Position numbers and translations under genes: made by a program. Below, in pieces: positions 46,732 through 56,427 of a DNA stretch of 64,000 bases. Numbering within the stretch: the stretch's first letter is position 1; each line of letters opens with the position of its first letter. This DNA comes from Crossiella sp. SN42 (GTDB lineage Bacteria; Actinomycetota; Actinomycetes; Mycobacteriales; Pseudonocardiaceae). The stretch lies in assembly GCF_023897065.1 (NCBI RefSeq), contig NZ_JAMHIV010000040.1, positions 1 through 64,000 on the forward strand, read 5' to 3'. The notes under the pieces are model-generated. The model was given only the letters and a program-made list of their open reading frames with translations, made no database searches and was not told the DNA's origin.

Positions 46732-46761
46732 TTGATCGGTAACGCAATCCTTCTCTAGGAC
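46732..46761 (+). promoter_or_regulatory. Candidate promoter of the 46873 gene
   Basis: TTGATC (46732-46737) and TAGGAC (46756-46761) are spaced 18 nt in a relatively A+T-rich spacer. RNA would start near 46768 and leave a leader of about 105 nt containing ACGTCAAC/ACGTCAAG direct repeats (46773-46789). Inferred from motif match only. Confidence 0.4.
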
Positions 46762-46872
46762 GACAAAGAGACGTCAACGGAACGTCAAGACTCTCAGTGT
46801 GGTCACTCTGGGTGGCAGCGATGTTCGTGTAGCGAACTTCTTGCTGGGTGCGAGCGCGAAGGGCGGAGAAAC

Positions 46873-47175
46873 GTGTTGAGCTTCTCCACAAAGGGCAAGG
46901 CACGGCTGCGCGGGCGTAAGGCGCTGCGAGCCGCGGAGATGTTGGACGAGGTCGTCGACAACCAGCTTCCGTTGGTGACCGAGCTTTCCGAGACCAGCCG
47001 TCGGCGCTCGGCCGACTACCTGTCCGAGCTGGTGATGCTCGCGCAGGACTACCGCCACTACGCGGCGGGCTGGATCGACCACGAGGAGCTCCAGCGCCGG
47101 GGCAACGCCGCGGTGGCCAGGCTGGAGCAGCTGAGCCAGGAGCGCAGGGCCGCCGCGCTCACCGAGCTGGAATGA
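46873..47175 (+). CDS. Short helical protein, unknown (100 aa)
   Basis: A 100-residue, highly helical and charged protein. Likely coiled-coil stretches are LRAAEMLDEVVDNQLPLVTE and the C-terminal AVARLEQLSQERRAAALTE. There is no signal peptide, Cys or known domain. GTG at 46873 or the adjacent TTG is the start; GGAG is upstream. It is convergent with copD, 4 nt apart. Confidence 0.65.
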   Translation: MLSFSTKGKARLRGRKALRAAEMLDEVVDNQLPLVTELSETSRRRSADYLSELVMLAQDYRHYAAGWIDHEELQRRGNAAVARLEQLSQERRAAALTELE

Positions 47176-47179
47176 CTTC

Positions 47180-48190
47180 TTAGCTGAGCGAGGCCCTGGC
47201 CAAGGCCGCGGCCAGGCCGATCGCCAGCGCCATCACCAGCAGTTCCAACGAGATCCACAGGGTCACCGGAGTCGTTCGGTGCCGAACGATCGCGGGCATC
47301 AACCGGAACCGCAGCCAGCCGCCGAGGCCGGCCAGCACCAGCAGCGCGGCCGTCTTGGTCAGCACCACCCAGCCGTAACCGGTGCCGAACAAGGCGGCCG
47401 CCCAGCTCAGCCCGGGGCGGCCGGTCAGCTGCACCACGGCGTTGACCACGCCGCTGACCGCCACCGCGGCCAGGCACACCGTGCCCACCGCGGCGAACCG
47501 GGGCAGCGCCTCGGCCAGCAGGCCGCGGTGCGGGGTGATGAGGAACAGCATCGCGCCGAGGCCGCCGACCCAGCCCGCGGCGGCCATCACGTGCACGCTC
47601 ATCGACAGCAGAGCCAGCTCGTGGTTGGCCGCGGCCGCGGAGTGCCCGGTGAGTGCGAGCGGGATCTGGCCGAGCATGGCCACCAGCACCGGCAACTCGG
47701 CCGGTGGGCGGGCGCCGGCGCGCAGGCCGAGGCCGTGCAGCACCGCGTAGCCCAGCGCGCAGGCCGCCGCGACCAGCAGCGCCCGGCCCGCGCCGACGGT
47801 GGCCGCGTAGTCAGCCAGCGTGCCCATGTCCAGGCCGAGTCCGGCCGGGGCCAGCTCGGCGGCCTGCCACCACAGCAGCAGCACCGCGGCCAGCGCCCAG
47901 CCCGCGCCGAGCACCAGGCCGATCCGGTGCGCGGTGACCAGCAGCGGCCTGGTCCTGGCCGGGCGGCTGGTGCGCAGCAGCAGCGGCAGCATGGCCAGGC
48001 CGACCGCGGCCACCGCGCCGATGTCCACGGCCAGCCGCAACGCGGGCACGCCCAGCCGGACCACCACTCCCGGTTCCGGCAGCCCCGGCGCGGGGGCGGC
48101 CGCGGTGAGCACGGAACCGAGAGTGGTTCCGGCCGCCGCGGTCGCCACCAGCCCGAGCAGCAGGGGGAAGGTGGTCCGGCTTGTGGTCAT
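47180..48190 (-). CDS. copD: Copper resistance protein CopD
   Basis: A 336-residue polytopic protein (about 8-9 helices) of the CopD family, thought to take copper across the inner membrane from CopC. Typical elements are the first helices, the His-containing HSAAAANHELALLSMSVHVMAAAGWVGGLGA, and TGYGWVVLTKTAALLVLAGL near the C-terminus (quoted in parts: LSMSVHVMAAAGWVGG). The ATG at 48190 overlaps the copC stop (ATGA). The operon order is membrane protein, ycnI, copC, copD. Confidence 0.9.
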   Translation of the reverse strand: MTTSRTTFPLLLGLVATAAAGTTLGSVLTAAAPAPGLPEPGVVVRLGVPALRLAVDIGAVAAVGLAMLPLLLRTSRPARTRPLLVTAHRIGLVLGAGWALAAVLLLWWQAAELAPAGLGLDMGTLADYAATVGAGRALLVAAACALGYAVLHGLGLRAGARPPAELPVLVAMLGQIPLALTGHSAAAANHELALLSMSVHVMAAAGWVGGLGAMLFLITPHRGLLAEALPRFAAVGTVCLAAVAVSGVVNAVVQLTGRPGLSWAAALFGTGYGWVVLTKTAALLVLAGLGGWLRFRLMPAIVRHRTTPVTLWISLELLVMALAIGLAAALARASLS

Positions 48191-48726
48191 GCCTTCTTCG
48201 ACGGTTTTGCCAGCACCAGGGCCACCGCGACCCCGGCGATGAGCAGCACGGCCGCGCCGATGATCCACAGCCATACCGGCGTGCCCGAGGAGCCCTCGGA
48301 CTGCGCGCTGGTGGTGCCCTCGGCCGAGGGGCTGAGGGTGTTCGTGGTCGGGGTGCCGGTGCCTGCCTTGGTCAGGGTGAACGGGACCGCGCCGGTCACC
48401 GGGTGCCCGTCCGCGGACAGGATCCGGTAGCCGATCGTGTACTCCCCGGCCGGGCCCAGCGGCAGCAGCGGCGCGGTGACCACGGCTCCGTCGACCTTGG
48501 GCGTGCCGCCCTCCCAGCGGGTGCCGTTCGGCCCGGTCACGGTGACGGTGTTGAAGCCGTCCTGGACCTCCTGGTCGAACTTCAGCATCACCTCCGCCGG
48601 ACCGGCCTCCACCTCGGACTTGGCCTTGGGGTTGCTGTCGGAGAGCACGTTGTGCGCGAACGCGGGCGCGGCGGAGCCGAGCAGGGCGGCCCCGGCGATG
48701 ACCAGGGTGGCGAGCAGTCGCCTCAT
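48187..48726 (-). CDS. copC: Copper-binding protein CopC
   Basis: A 179-residue exported CopC. The signal peptide ends PAFA, leaving His25 as the mature N-terminus (HNVL). With Asp106 and His108 (SADGHPVTG) it would form the Cu(II) histidine-brace site. A Ser/Thr-rich linker leads to a C-terminal transmembrane helix (about 150-172), so the protein is membrane-anchored. It overlaps ycnI and copD by 4 nt each. Confidence 0.94.
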   Translation of the reverse strand: MRRLLATLVIAGAALLGSAAPAFAHNVLSDSNPKAKSEVEAGPAEVMLKFDQEVQDGFNTVTVTGPNGTRWEGGTPKVDGAVVTAPLLPLGPAGEYTIGYRILSADGHPVTGAVPFTLTKAGTGTPTTNTLSPSAEGTTSAQSEGSSGTPVWLWIIGAAVLLIAGVAVALVLAKPSKKA

Positions 48727-49442
48727 GCCGCCGACCGCCTGCCCCGCAGGATCGCGCCGACCCCGAAGCCGAGGCCGAGCGCGCCCACGGCCAGGCCCGC
48801 GCCGCCGAGCCAGCGGGCCGAGGTGTCGGTGCCGGCGGCGGCCGCGTCCTTGTGCCCGTCGGTCTTGGCCGCGGCGTTGGCCGTGGTGGCCGCGCCGTGC
48901 CCGTGGCCGTCACCGGCCGCCGCGGTCAGCTTCAGCACCGGGGCCGGGTGCTCCGGCTCCTCGCCGTTGGCCGCGGGCGGGGCGTCCCACTTGACGACCT
49001 TGCCGTCGTCGTAGGTCTGGGTCGCGGGCAGCACCAACTGGTCGGTGGTCGTGGGCAGCTTGCCGAGGGAGACCTCGAACTCGGCGAACTCGTCCGGGTT
49101 GATCCGCACGCCGGGGTCGGCCTGCCAGGTGATCGCGCTGACCACCTCCTTCTCGGCGCTCTTGACCTTGGTCACCGAGGCTTTCCAGCCGGGGACGGCC
49201 TTGGTCCGCACCGAGGTCAGCGGGTAGTCCTTGGGCAGGGTGACCTCGACCTTCACCGTGCCCGCGGTGGAGGACTCGTTGGGCACCCGGAAGGCGACCT
49301 TGGTGTAGCTGCCCTTGGCCGCCTCGCCGGGCTGGACGGTGACGTGCGCGGAAGCCAGGCCCGCGGTGAACAGGGCCGCGGCGGAGGTCATGGTCACGAT
49401 GGCGCCTGCGCGCAGCAGAGCGCGGTGTCGAGAAGTCGACAT
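48723..49442 (-). CDS. ycnI: YcnI-type copper-binding protein (DUF1775)
   Basis: A 239-residue exported protein. Cleavage after LASA puts His33 at the mature N-terminus (HVTVQPGEAAKGSYTKVAF), the copper-binding residue of YcnI. The DUF1775 domain spans about 33-165. A His-rich segment (GDGHGHGAATTANAAAKTDGH) precedes a C-terminal transmembrane helix with a basic end (LRGRRSAA). ATG 49442 follows AGGAGAT closely. It is coupled to copC. Confidence 0.92.
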   Translation of the reverse strand: MSTSRHRALLRAGAIVTMTSAAALFTAGLASAHVTVQPGEAAKGSYTKVAFRVPNESSTAGTVKVEVTLPKDYPLTSVRTKAVPGWKASVTKVKSAEKEVVSAITWQADPGVRINPDEFAEFEVSLGKLPTTTDQLVLPATQTYDDGKVVKWDAPPAANGEEPEHPAPVLKLTAAAGDGHGHGAATTANAAAKTDGHKDAAAAGTDTSARWLGGAGLAVGALGLGFGVGAILRGRRSAA

Positions 49443-49483
49443 ATCTCCTGATTTCTTTCCTGCTGTGGGGAGGGTGGGCTGCC

Positions 49484-50023
49484 TTAACTGGAGAACGCGG
49501 GCGGTCCACGCCGGGTTCGGAGGCGGCTCAGCAGCAGGTCGAGCAGGAGGGGGGCCGGTCCGACCAGCACGGCGAGCCGGGGCGTGACCGGAACCGGCCG
49601 CGAGACCGGGCGGCGGCGCGGGCGCAGGCCGAGCGCGGCGAACAGGGCGAACAGTGCGGACTCGGCGTTGACCAGCAAGAACGCCGTGCCGATGGCGGCA
49701 AGGGTGTGCGCCAGGACCATCAGCGCCGGGTCGATCAAGCCGCCCGCGAGGTGTCCGTGGTCGGCCAGGTCGAAGAGCAGGTGCTGCACGCACTGGGCCA
49801 GGCCGAGCACGAGCAGGATGCCGGTCAGCCCACGGCGGCGACCGGCCAGCGCGGTGCCCGCGGCGGCGATGAGCAGGGTGAGCAGCACGGTCAGCACGCC
49901 GTCGTCCACCTGGCCACCGGCCAGGGCGTGCGCGGCTCCGCTGAGCGCCGAACTGCAGAGTGCGAGCACACTACCTCGGAGAACGCGGAGTGTTCCGCGT
50001 GCTGGGTCCAGGGTTGTGCGCAC
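49484..50023 (-). CDS. Polytopic membrane protein, unknown (179 aa)
   Basis: A 179-residue hydrophobic protein with about five predicted helices (SVLALCSSALSGAAHALAGG, LTVLLTLLIAAAGTALAG, GILLVLGLAQCVQHLLF, LMVLAHTLAAIGTAFLLV, LAVLVGPAPLLLDLLL). Conserved-looking His residues in HALAGG, VQHLLF, ADHGHLAGG and AHTLA could bind metal. It starts at GTG 50023 and is 41 nt upstream of ycnI, so it likely leads the copper operon. No family recognised. Confidence 0.7.
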   Translation of the reverse strand: MRTTLDPARGTLRVLRGSVLALCSSALSGAAHALAGGQVDDGVLTVLLTLLIAAAGTALAGRRRGLTGILLVLGLAQCVQHLLFDLADHGHLAGGLIDPALMVLAHTLAAIGTAFLLVNAESALFALFAALGLRPRRRPVSRPVPVTPRLAVLVGPAPLLLDLLLSRLRTRRGPPAFSS

Positions 50024-50144
50024 GGGGAGAGCGTACGGCGCAGCGCAATGTCACTAGTTCGCTACAGAACGCAGGCCAGGTTTACCGCGTTACTCCGAAC
50101 GGGTAACGGTGAAAAGCAAGAATCGGTAGCCGAGCCCGTTCGTG

Positions 50145-50168
50145 AAGGAGGAGGCGCCCCAGGGCGCC
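50145..50168 (+). promoter_or_regulatory. Distant Shine-Dalgarno with bridging hairpin before the BCCT gene
   Basis: AAGGAGGAGG (50145-50154) is an excellent ribosome-binding site but ends over 20 nt before the GTG at 50176. A 6-bp hairpin GGCGCC-CCAG-GGCGCC (50153-50168) lies between them. Folding it would leave about 8 nt between AGGAGG and the start codon, an optimal distance. This could be a structure-dependent initiation site; it is inference from spacing. Confidence 0.5.
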
Positions 50169-50175
50169 GAACACC

Positions 50176-51932
<1,757 letters not shown>

Positions 51933-51936
<4 letters not shown>

Positions 51937-52580
51937 ACCTGTGGGAGTTCATCGGATCGCGCTGGCAGCAGCTGCTGCTGGACTCCTCGCTGCACGCGAG
52001 CGCGGTGGTGCAGTGCACGCTGATCGCCACCGCGCTCGGCGTGCTGCTCGGCGTGGCGGTGTACCGCAGCTCGCTGGGCTCGGCCATCGCCACCGCGCTG
52101 ACCAGCGCGATCCTCACCATCCCGTCCTTCGCGCTGCTGGGCCTGCTGATCCCGGTGCTCGGTCTCGGGGTGGCGCCGACGGTGACCGCGCTGGTGCTGT
52201 ACGCGCTGCTGCCGATCGTGCGCAACACCATCGTCGGCCTCTCCGGCGTGGACCCGGCGGTGGTGGACGCGGCCCGCGGCATCGGCATGGCCAGGTGGCG
52301 GGTGCTCACCTCGGTGGAGCTGCGGCTGGCCTGGCCGACCATCCTCACCGGCATGCGGGTCAGCGCCCAGCTGCTGATGGGCATCGCCGCGATCGCCGCC
52401 TACGCCAAGGGCCCTGGCCTGGGCAACCTCATCTTCAGCGGGCTGTCCAGGGTGGGCAGCGCGAACGCGGTCAACTCGGCGCTGGCCGGCACGCTCGGCG
52501 TCATCGTGCTGGCGCTGCTGCTGGACGCCGTGTTCCTGATCATCGGCAGGATGACCACTTCCAGGGGGATCCGTGTCTGA
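51933..52580 (+). CDS. Glycine betaine/carnitine/choline ABC transporter permease (OpuCB/OpuCD type)
   Basis: A 215-residue permease of the OpuC (quaternary amine) family. Five to six helices surround the EAA-type loop [20 protein letters not shown]. Other motifs are [11 protein letters not shown] and [13 protein letters not shown]. It starts at GTG overlapping the BCCT stop and overlaps the ATPase gene by 8 nt. It pairs with the permease at 53721. Confidence 0.93.
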
Positions 52581-53724
52581 GCACAGCCAGGTCAGCGGTG
52601 TGCAGATCGAGCTGACCGAAGTGACCAAGCGCTACCCCGGGCAGAAGACAGCCGCGGTGGAGTCGGTCTCGATGACCATCCCGGCAGGGGAGACGGTGGT
52701 CTTCGTCGGGCCCTCCGGCTGCGGCAAGACCACCACCATGAAGATGATCAACCGGCTGATCGAGCCGACCAGCGGGCGGATCACCATCGGCGGTCAGGAC
52801 GCGCTCGGGCTGGACCCGGACGAGCTGCGGCGGGGGATCGGCTACGCCATCCAGCAGGCCGGGCTGTTCCCGCACCTGACCGTGGCGCAGAACGTCGGCA
52901 TGGTGCCCGGCCTGCTGAAGTGGGACAAGAAGCGGGTCGCGGACCGGGTCGAGGAGATGCTGGACCTGGTCGGGCTGGACCCCGGTGAGTTCGCCGGGCG
53001 CTACCCGCGCCAGCTCTCCGGCGGGCAGCAGCAGCGGGTCGGGGTGGCCAGGGCGCTGGCCGCGGACCCGCCGGTGCTGCTGATGGACGAGCCCTTCGGC
53101 GCGGTGGACCCGATCACCAGGGGCAACCTGCAGGACGAGCTGCTGCGGCTACAGGCGGAGCTGGGCAAGACGATCGTGTTCGTCACGCACGACTTCGACG
53201 AGGCGGTCAAGCTCGGCGACCGGATCGCGGTGCTCGGCGAGCAGTCCCGGATCCTGCAGTACGACACCCCGGAGGCGATCCTGGCCAACCCGGCCGACGA
53301 CACGGTGGCCGGGTTCGTCGGCGCGGGAGCCTCGCTCAAGCAGCTGACCCTGCGCCGGGTGCGCGAGGTCGAGCTGTCCGAGGTGCCCACGGCCGGCGTC
53401 GGCGACTCCGTGGCCGAGCTGGCCGAACGGCTCGGGCGGCGGCGCGGGGCGGTCGGCCTGGTGCTGGACACCCGGCGGCGGCCGCTGCGCTGGGTGACCC
53501 CGCCGGACCTGACCACCGGGGTCAGCCTGGACCGGGCCGGGCGGGCGGTGGAGGACACGGTGGCGATGGCCTCCACCCTGCACGACGCGCTGGAGGCGGT
53601 GCTCACCGACGACGACGGCCTGGCCGTGGTCACCGGCGGGCGCGGCGAGTACGTCGGCGTGGTCAGCATGGACACGCTGATGGCCGCGGTGCGGGCCATG
53701 CGCGAAGAGCTGGAGACGGCGTGA
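52573..53724 (+). CDS. Glycine betaine ABC transporter ATP-binding protein (OpuCA type)
   Basis: A 383-residue ATPase driving betaine import. Walker A GPSGCGKT (46-53), signature LSGGQQQR (148-155), Walker [10 protein letters not shown] and the H-loop THD are intact. The C-terminal part (about 270-380) forms a degenerate CBS-like pair ([26 protein letters not shown]), the ionic-strength sensor region in OpuCA proteins. GTG start; overlaps both neighbours. Confidence 0.94.
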   Translation: MSEHSQVSGVQIELTEVTKRYPGQKTAAVESVSMTIPAGETVVFVGPSGCGKTTTMKMINRLIEPTSGRITIGGQDALGLDPDELRRGIGYAIQQAGLFPHLTVAQNVGMVPGLLKWDKKRVADRVEEMLDLVGLDPGEFAGRYPRQLSGGQQQRVGVARALAADPPVLLMDEPFGAVDPITRGNLQDELLRLQAELGKTIVFVTHDFDEAVKLGDRIAVLGEQSRILQYDTPEAILANPADDTVAGFVGAGASLKQLTLRRVREVELSEVPTAGVGDSVAELAERLGRRRGAVGLVLDTRRRPLRWVTPPDLTTGVSLDRAGRAVEDTVAMASTLHDALEAVLTDDDGLAVVTGGRGEYVGVVSMDTLMAAVRAMREELETA

Positions 53725-54461
53725 GCGCCTCGCGGGCGGACCGCCTGCGGCTGTTCGCCGAGCCGGTCGTGGTGCTGCTCATCGTGGGCGCGGTGCTGGT
53801 CTGGGCGTTCACCGGCGAGCTCGACTCGATCGAGCAGCGCAACATCACCTTCGCCAACATCCTCAGCCTGACCTGGGAACACCTCCAGCTGACCGTGGCC
53901 ATCTCGGCCATCGTGCTGGCCGCGGGGGTGCCGCTGGGCGTGCTGGTCAGCCGCCGCTGGGCCCGGCCGATCGCGCCGGTGGTGCTCGGCCTGGCCACCA
54001 TCGGCCAGGCTGCCCCGGCGGTCGGCGTGCTGGTGCTGTTCTTCCTGCTCACCGGCCAGACCGGGTTCTGGATCGCGGTGCTGCCGATGGCGATCTACGC
54101 CCTGCTGCCGGTGCTGCGCAACACCCTGGTCGGCCTGCAACAGGTGGACCGGACCCTGGTGGAGGCCGGCCGGGGCATCGGCATGTCCTCCTTCACGGTG
54201 CTGCGCCGGATCGAGTTCCCGCTGGCCATCCCGCACGTGCTGGCCGGCATGCGGACCGCGCTGGTGCTCGCGGTGGGCGTGGCCACGCTGGCCACCTTCG
54301 TCAACGGCGGCGGCCTCGGCTCGATGATCGACACCGGCTACAAGCTGCGCCGCACCTCGATCCTGGTGGTCGGCGCGGTGCTCTCCGCCGCGCTGGCGCT
54401 GCTGGTGGACTGGCTCGGCGGCATCGCCGAACGCAAGCTCGGCCCGAAGGGACTCCGGTGA
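53721..54461 (+). CDS. Glycine betaine ABC transporter permease, second subunit
   Basis: A 246-residue permease with about six helices and an EAA loop EAGRGIGMSSFTVLRRIEFPLA. The LPVLRNTLVGLQQV motif matches the partner permease. The first 30 residues include an additional helix (LFAEPVVVLLIVGAVLVWAF). GTG start overlapping the ATPase stop; overlaps the binding-protein gene by 4 nt. Confidence 0.93.
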   Translation: MSASRADRLRLFAEPVVVLLIVGAVLVWAFTGELDSIEQRNITFANILSLTWEHLQLTVAISAIVLAAGVPLGVLVSRRWARPIAPVVLGLATIGQAAPAVGVLVLFFLLTGQTGFWIAVLPMAIYALLPVLRNTLVGLQQVDRTLVEAGRGIGMSSFTVLRRIEFPLAIPHVLAGMRTALVLAVGVATLATFVNGGGLGSMIDTGYKLRRTSILVVGAVLSAALALLVDWLGGIAERKLGPKGLR

Positions 54462-55435
54462 ACAAGCGTCCACTGTGGACAGTCGCATTGTTACTGACTG
54501 GTAGCTTGCTGGCGGGGTGCGGGCTTTCCGCCGGGGGTTCGACGCCGCTTCACGTGAAACCAGGATCGATTCAGCCGGTGCCGGAGCTGGTCGATGTCGA
54601 GCTGACCGTCGGGTCCAAGGACTTCAGCGAGCAGCTGGTGCTGGCCTACCTGGCCGAGTTCGCGCTGAGCGCGGCCGGGGCCAAGGTGCGGGACCTGTCC
54701 AACATCGCCGGGTCCAACAGCGGCCGGGACGCGCTGCTCACCGGCCAGATCGACCTGATGTGGGAGTACACCGGCACCGGGTGGATCAGCTACCTCGGGC
54801 ACGAGGACCCGATCCCGGACGACGCCGGGCAGTTCGAGGCGGTGCGCAAGGAGGACCTGGCGCGCAACCGGGTGGTGTGGAGCCTGATGGCGCCGCTGAA
54901 CAACACCTACGCGTTCGCGATGAACCGGAAGAACGCCGAGCGGCTCGGCGTGCGCACCATGTCCGACATGGCGAAGGTGACCAGGGAGCGGCCGCAGGAG
55001 GGCACCTTCTGCATCGAGAACGAGTTCGCCAGCCGCAACGACGGCATGCCGGGGGTGCAGAAGACCTACGGGTTCGAGCCCGCGCCCGGCAACACCAAGC
55101 TGCTGGCCAACGGGCCGATCTACCAGGCCGTGGCCAACGGCGGCACCTGCAACTTCGGCGAGATCTTCACCACCGACGGCCGGGTGCTGGCGCTGGACCT
55201 GGTGCTGCTGACCGACGACCGGAACTTCTTCCCGCGCTACAACGCCTCGGTGACCATGCGCGAGGAGACCGCCTCCACGCACCCGCAGATCACCGAGGTG
55301 CTCCGGCCGGTGGCGGCGAAGCTGACCAACGAGGTCATGCTCAAGCTCAACGCCGAGGTCGACGTGGAAGGCAAGGACCCGGCCGAGGTGGCGCGGAACT
55401 GGCTGGTCCGCGAGGGTTTTGTGCGGATGCCCTGA
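54458..55435 (+). CDS. Quaternary-amine ABC transporter substrate-binding lipoprotein
   Basis: A 325-residue binding lipoprotein (lipobox LLAGC, Cys about 21) of the OpuCC/OsmF type. It carries TVGSKDFSEQLVLAYLAEF, DLMWEYTGTGWISYLG and GAKVRDLSNIAGSNSGRDAL, the two-lobe fold that grips trimethylammonium groups with aromatic residues. Its gene contains a parS-like 14-mer near the 5' end. It is the last gene of the five-gene coupled operon. Confidence 0.93.
   Translation: MNKRPLWTVALLLTGSLLAGCGLSAGGSTPLHVKPGSIQPVPELVDVELTVGSKDFSEQLVLAYLAEFALSAAGAKVRDLSNIAGSNSGRDALLTGQIDLMWEYTGTGWISYLGHEDPIPDDAGQFEAVRKEDLARNRVVWSLMAPLNNTYAFAMNRKNAERLGVRTMSDMAKVTRERPQEGTFCIENEFASRNDGMPGVQKTYGFEPAPGNTKLLANGPIYQAVANGGTCNFGEIFTTDGRVLALDLVLLTDDRNFFPRYNASVTMREETASTHPQITEVLRPVAAKLTNEVMLKLNAEVDVEGKDPAEVARNWLVREGFVRMP
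54547..54560. promoter_or_regulatory. parS-like site inside the binding-protein gene
   Basis: GCTTCACGTGAAAC differs from the ParB site GTTTCACGTGAAAC at one base and keeps the central 10-bp palindrome TTCACGTGAA. It lies about 49 kb from oriC, where actinomycete parS clusters occur, and within codons for TPLHVKP. No other CACGTG in the window has the flanking bases. Confidence 0.6.
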
Positions 55436-55544
55436 GTAGTTCTACGGCAGCTGACTTCAGGGTCGACTCGGGGGTTTGCCCCATGGCCGCGGTCGGTGCG
55501 GCCAGCCAGGATGGGTCGTGACGATCTTTCCGGGAGGGGATGTC

Positions 55545-55910
55545 ATGCGCGGCTTGGACTCGGTTCGGTATGTGTTGCTCGGTCACACCGTGGTGGCCTG
55601 GCTGACCGCCGGTGTGCTGTGGGCGCGTAGCGCCTTCGAGTTCCCGTTCGCCATGGCCACGATCATGACCGGCGCGATCGGGCTGGTGCTGGCCCTGCTG
55701 CTGCCCGCCTACTCCCAGCAGCTGCGCACCAGCGCGCTTTGGTTCACCGGGATCCTGATCCCGCTGAACCTGGCGCTGGCCGCGCTGTCCGCGTCCTCGA
55801 TCGCCGGGGCGGTGCTGGCCGCGGTCGCCTTCGCGCTGCTGCTGCGCCCGCTGCCGCTGCCCTTTCGCGGCTACCCGCGATCAGACGCCCAAGTGATGCA
55901 GCAGGTGTGA
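55545..55910 (+). CDS. Small four-helix membrane protein, unknown
   Basis: A 121-residue hydrophobic protein with four likely helices (VLLGHTVVAWLTAGVLW, ATIMTGAIGLVLALLLP, ALWFTGILIPLNLALAAL, AGAVLAAVAFALLLRPLP). No family recognised. ATG 55545 follows GGGAGGGG (55532-55539) at a good distance. Its 3' 30 nt overlap the convergent DUF6474 gene. Confidence 0.75.
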   Translation: MRGLDSVRYVLLGHTVVAWLTAGVLWARSAFEFPFAMATIMTGAIGLVLALLLPAYSQQLRTSALWFTGILIPLNLALAALSASSIAGAVLAAVAFALLLRPLPLPFRGYPRSDAQVMQQV

Positions 55911-56318
55911 CTCGATCCGGTCCAGCTCGGTGGCGACCGAGCGGTGCGCCGTCTTGCGCCGCGGCGCGGGCATCCGCTCCGCGGCCCGCACCACCGCGGC
56001 CAGCTCGACCAGCCTGGCCTCACTGTCCTTGGCGAAGGCCGTGACCTCGTCATTGGCGTTGACCCGCAGCTCGGCCACCGCGTTGGCGAGCCCGGCGATC
56101 CGCGCGTGCAGCGCGCCGCCACGACCGCTGTAGGTGGCCAGGTGCTCGACCGGCACGCCCAGCTTGCGGGCGCGCATCCGGTCGTAGCCGTCCCTGGCCG
56201 CGGCGGCGGCCTTGATCGCGAACGGGGCGAGCAGGGGGAGCACCACCTTGCCGATGCCGAGCAGGTGCTTGGCACGGGCCGGGGTCAGCTTGGGCACTCC
56301 TCGCCGGATGCGGGCCAT
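55881..56318 (-). CDS. DUF6474 family protein
   Basis: A 145-residue protein beginning MARIRRGVPKLTPARAKHLL, with a hydrophobic stretch (about 20-40, GKVVLPLLAPFAIKAAAAA) and a helical C-terminus ending ATELDRIESHLLHHLGV. This fits the actinobacterial DUF6474 family, of unknown function. ATG 56318 is chosen over a longer frame with atypical sequence. It overlaps the convergent membrane gene by 30 nt. Confidence 0.78.
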   Translation of the reverse strand: MARIRRGVPKLTPARAKHLLGIGKVVLPLLAPFAIKAAAAARDGYDRMRARKLGVPVEHLATYSGRGGALHARIAGLANAVAELRVNANDEVTAFAKDSEARLVELAAVVRAAERMPAPRRKTAHRSVATELDRIESHLLHHLGV

Positions 56319-56427
56319 GCCCTCAGAGTAGGCCGCTCGGGGGTTTTCTGGCCCTTCCGGCGCGCTAGAAGCCGAGATCAACCGGGTTGCCGACACGGAG
56401 CCCGGTCCGGCCACCTACCCTGCATGA

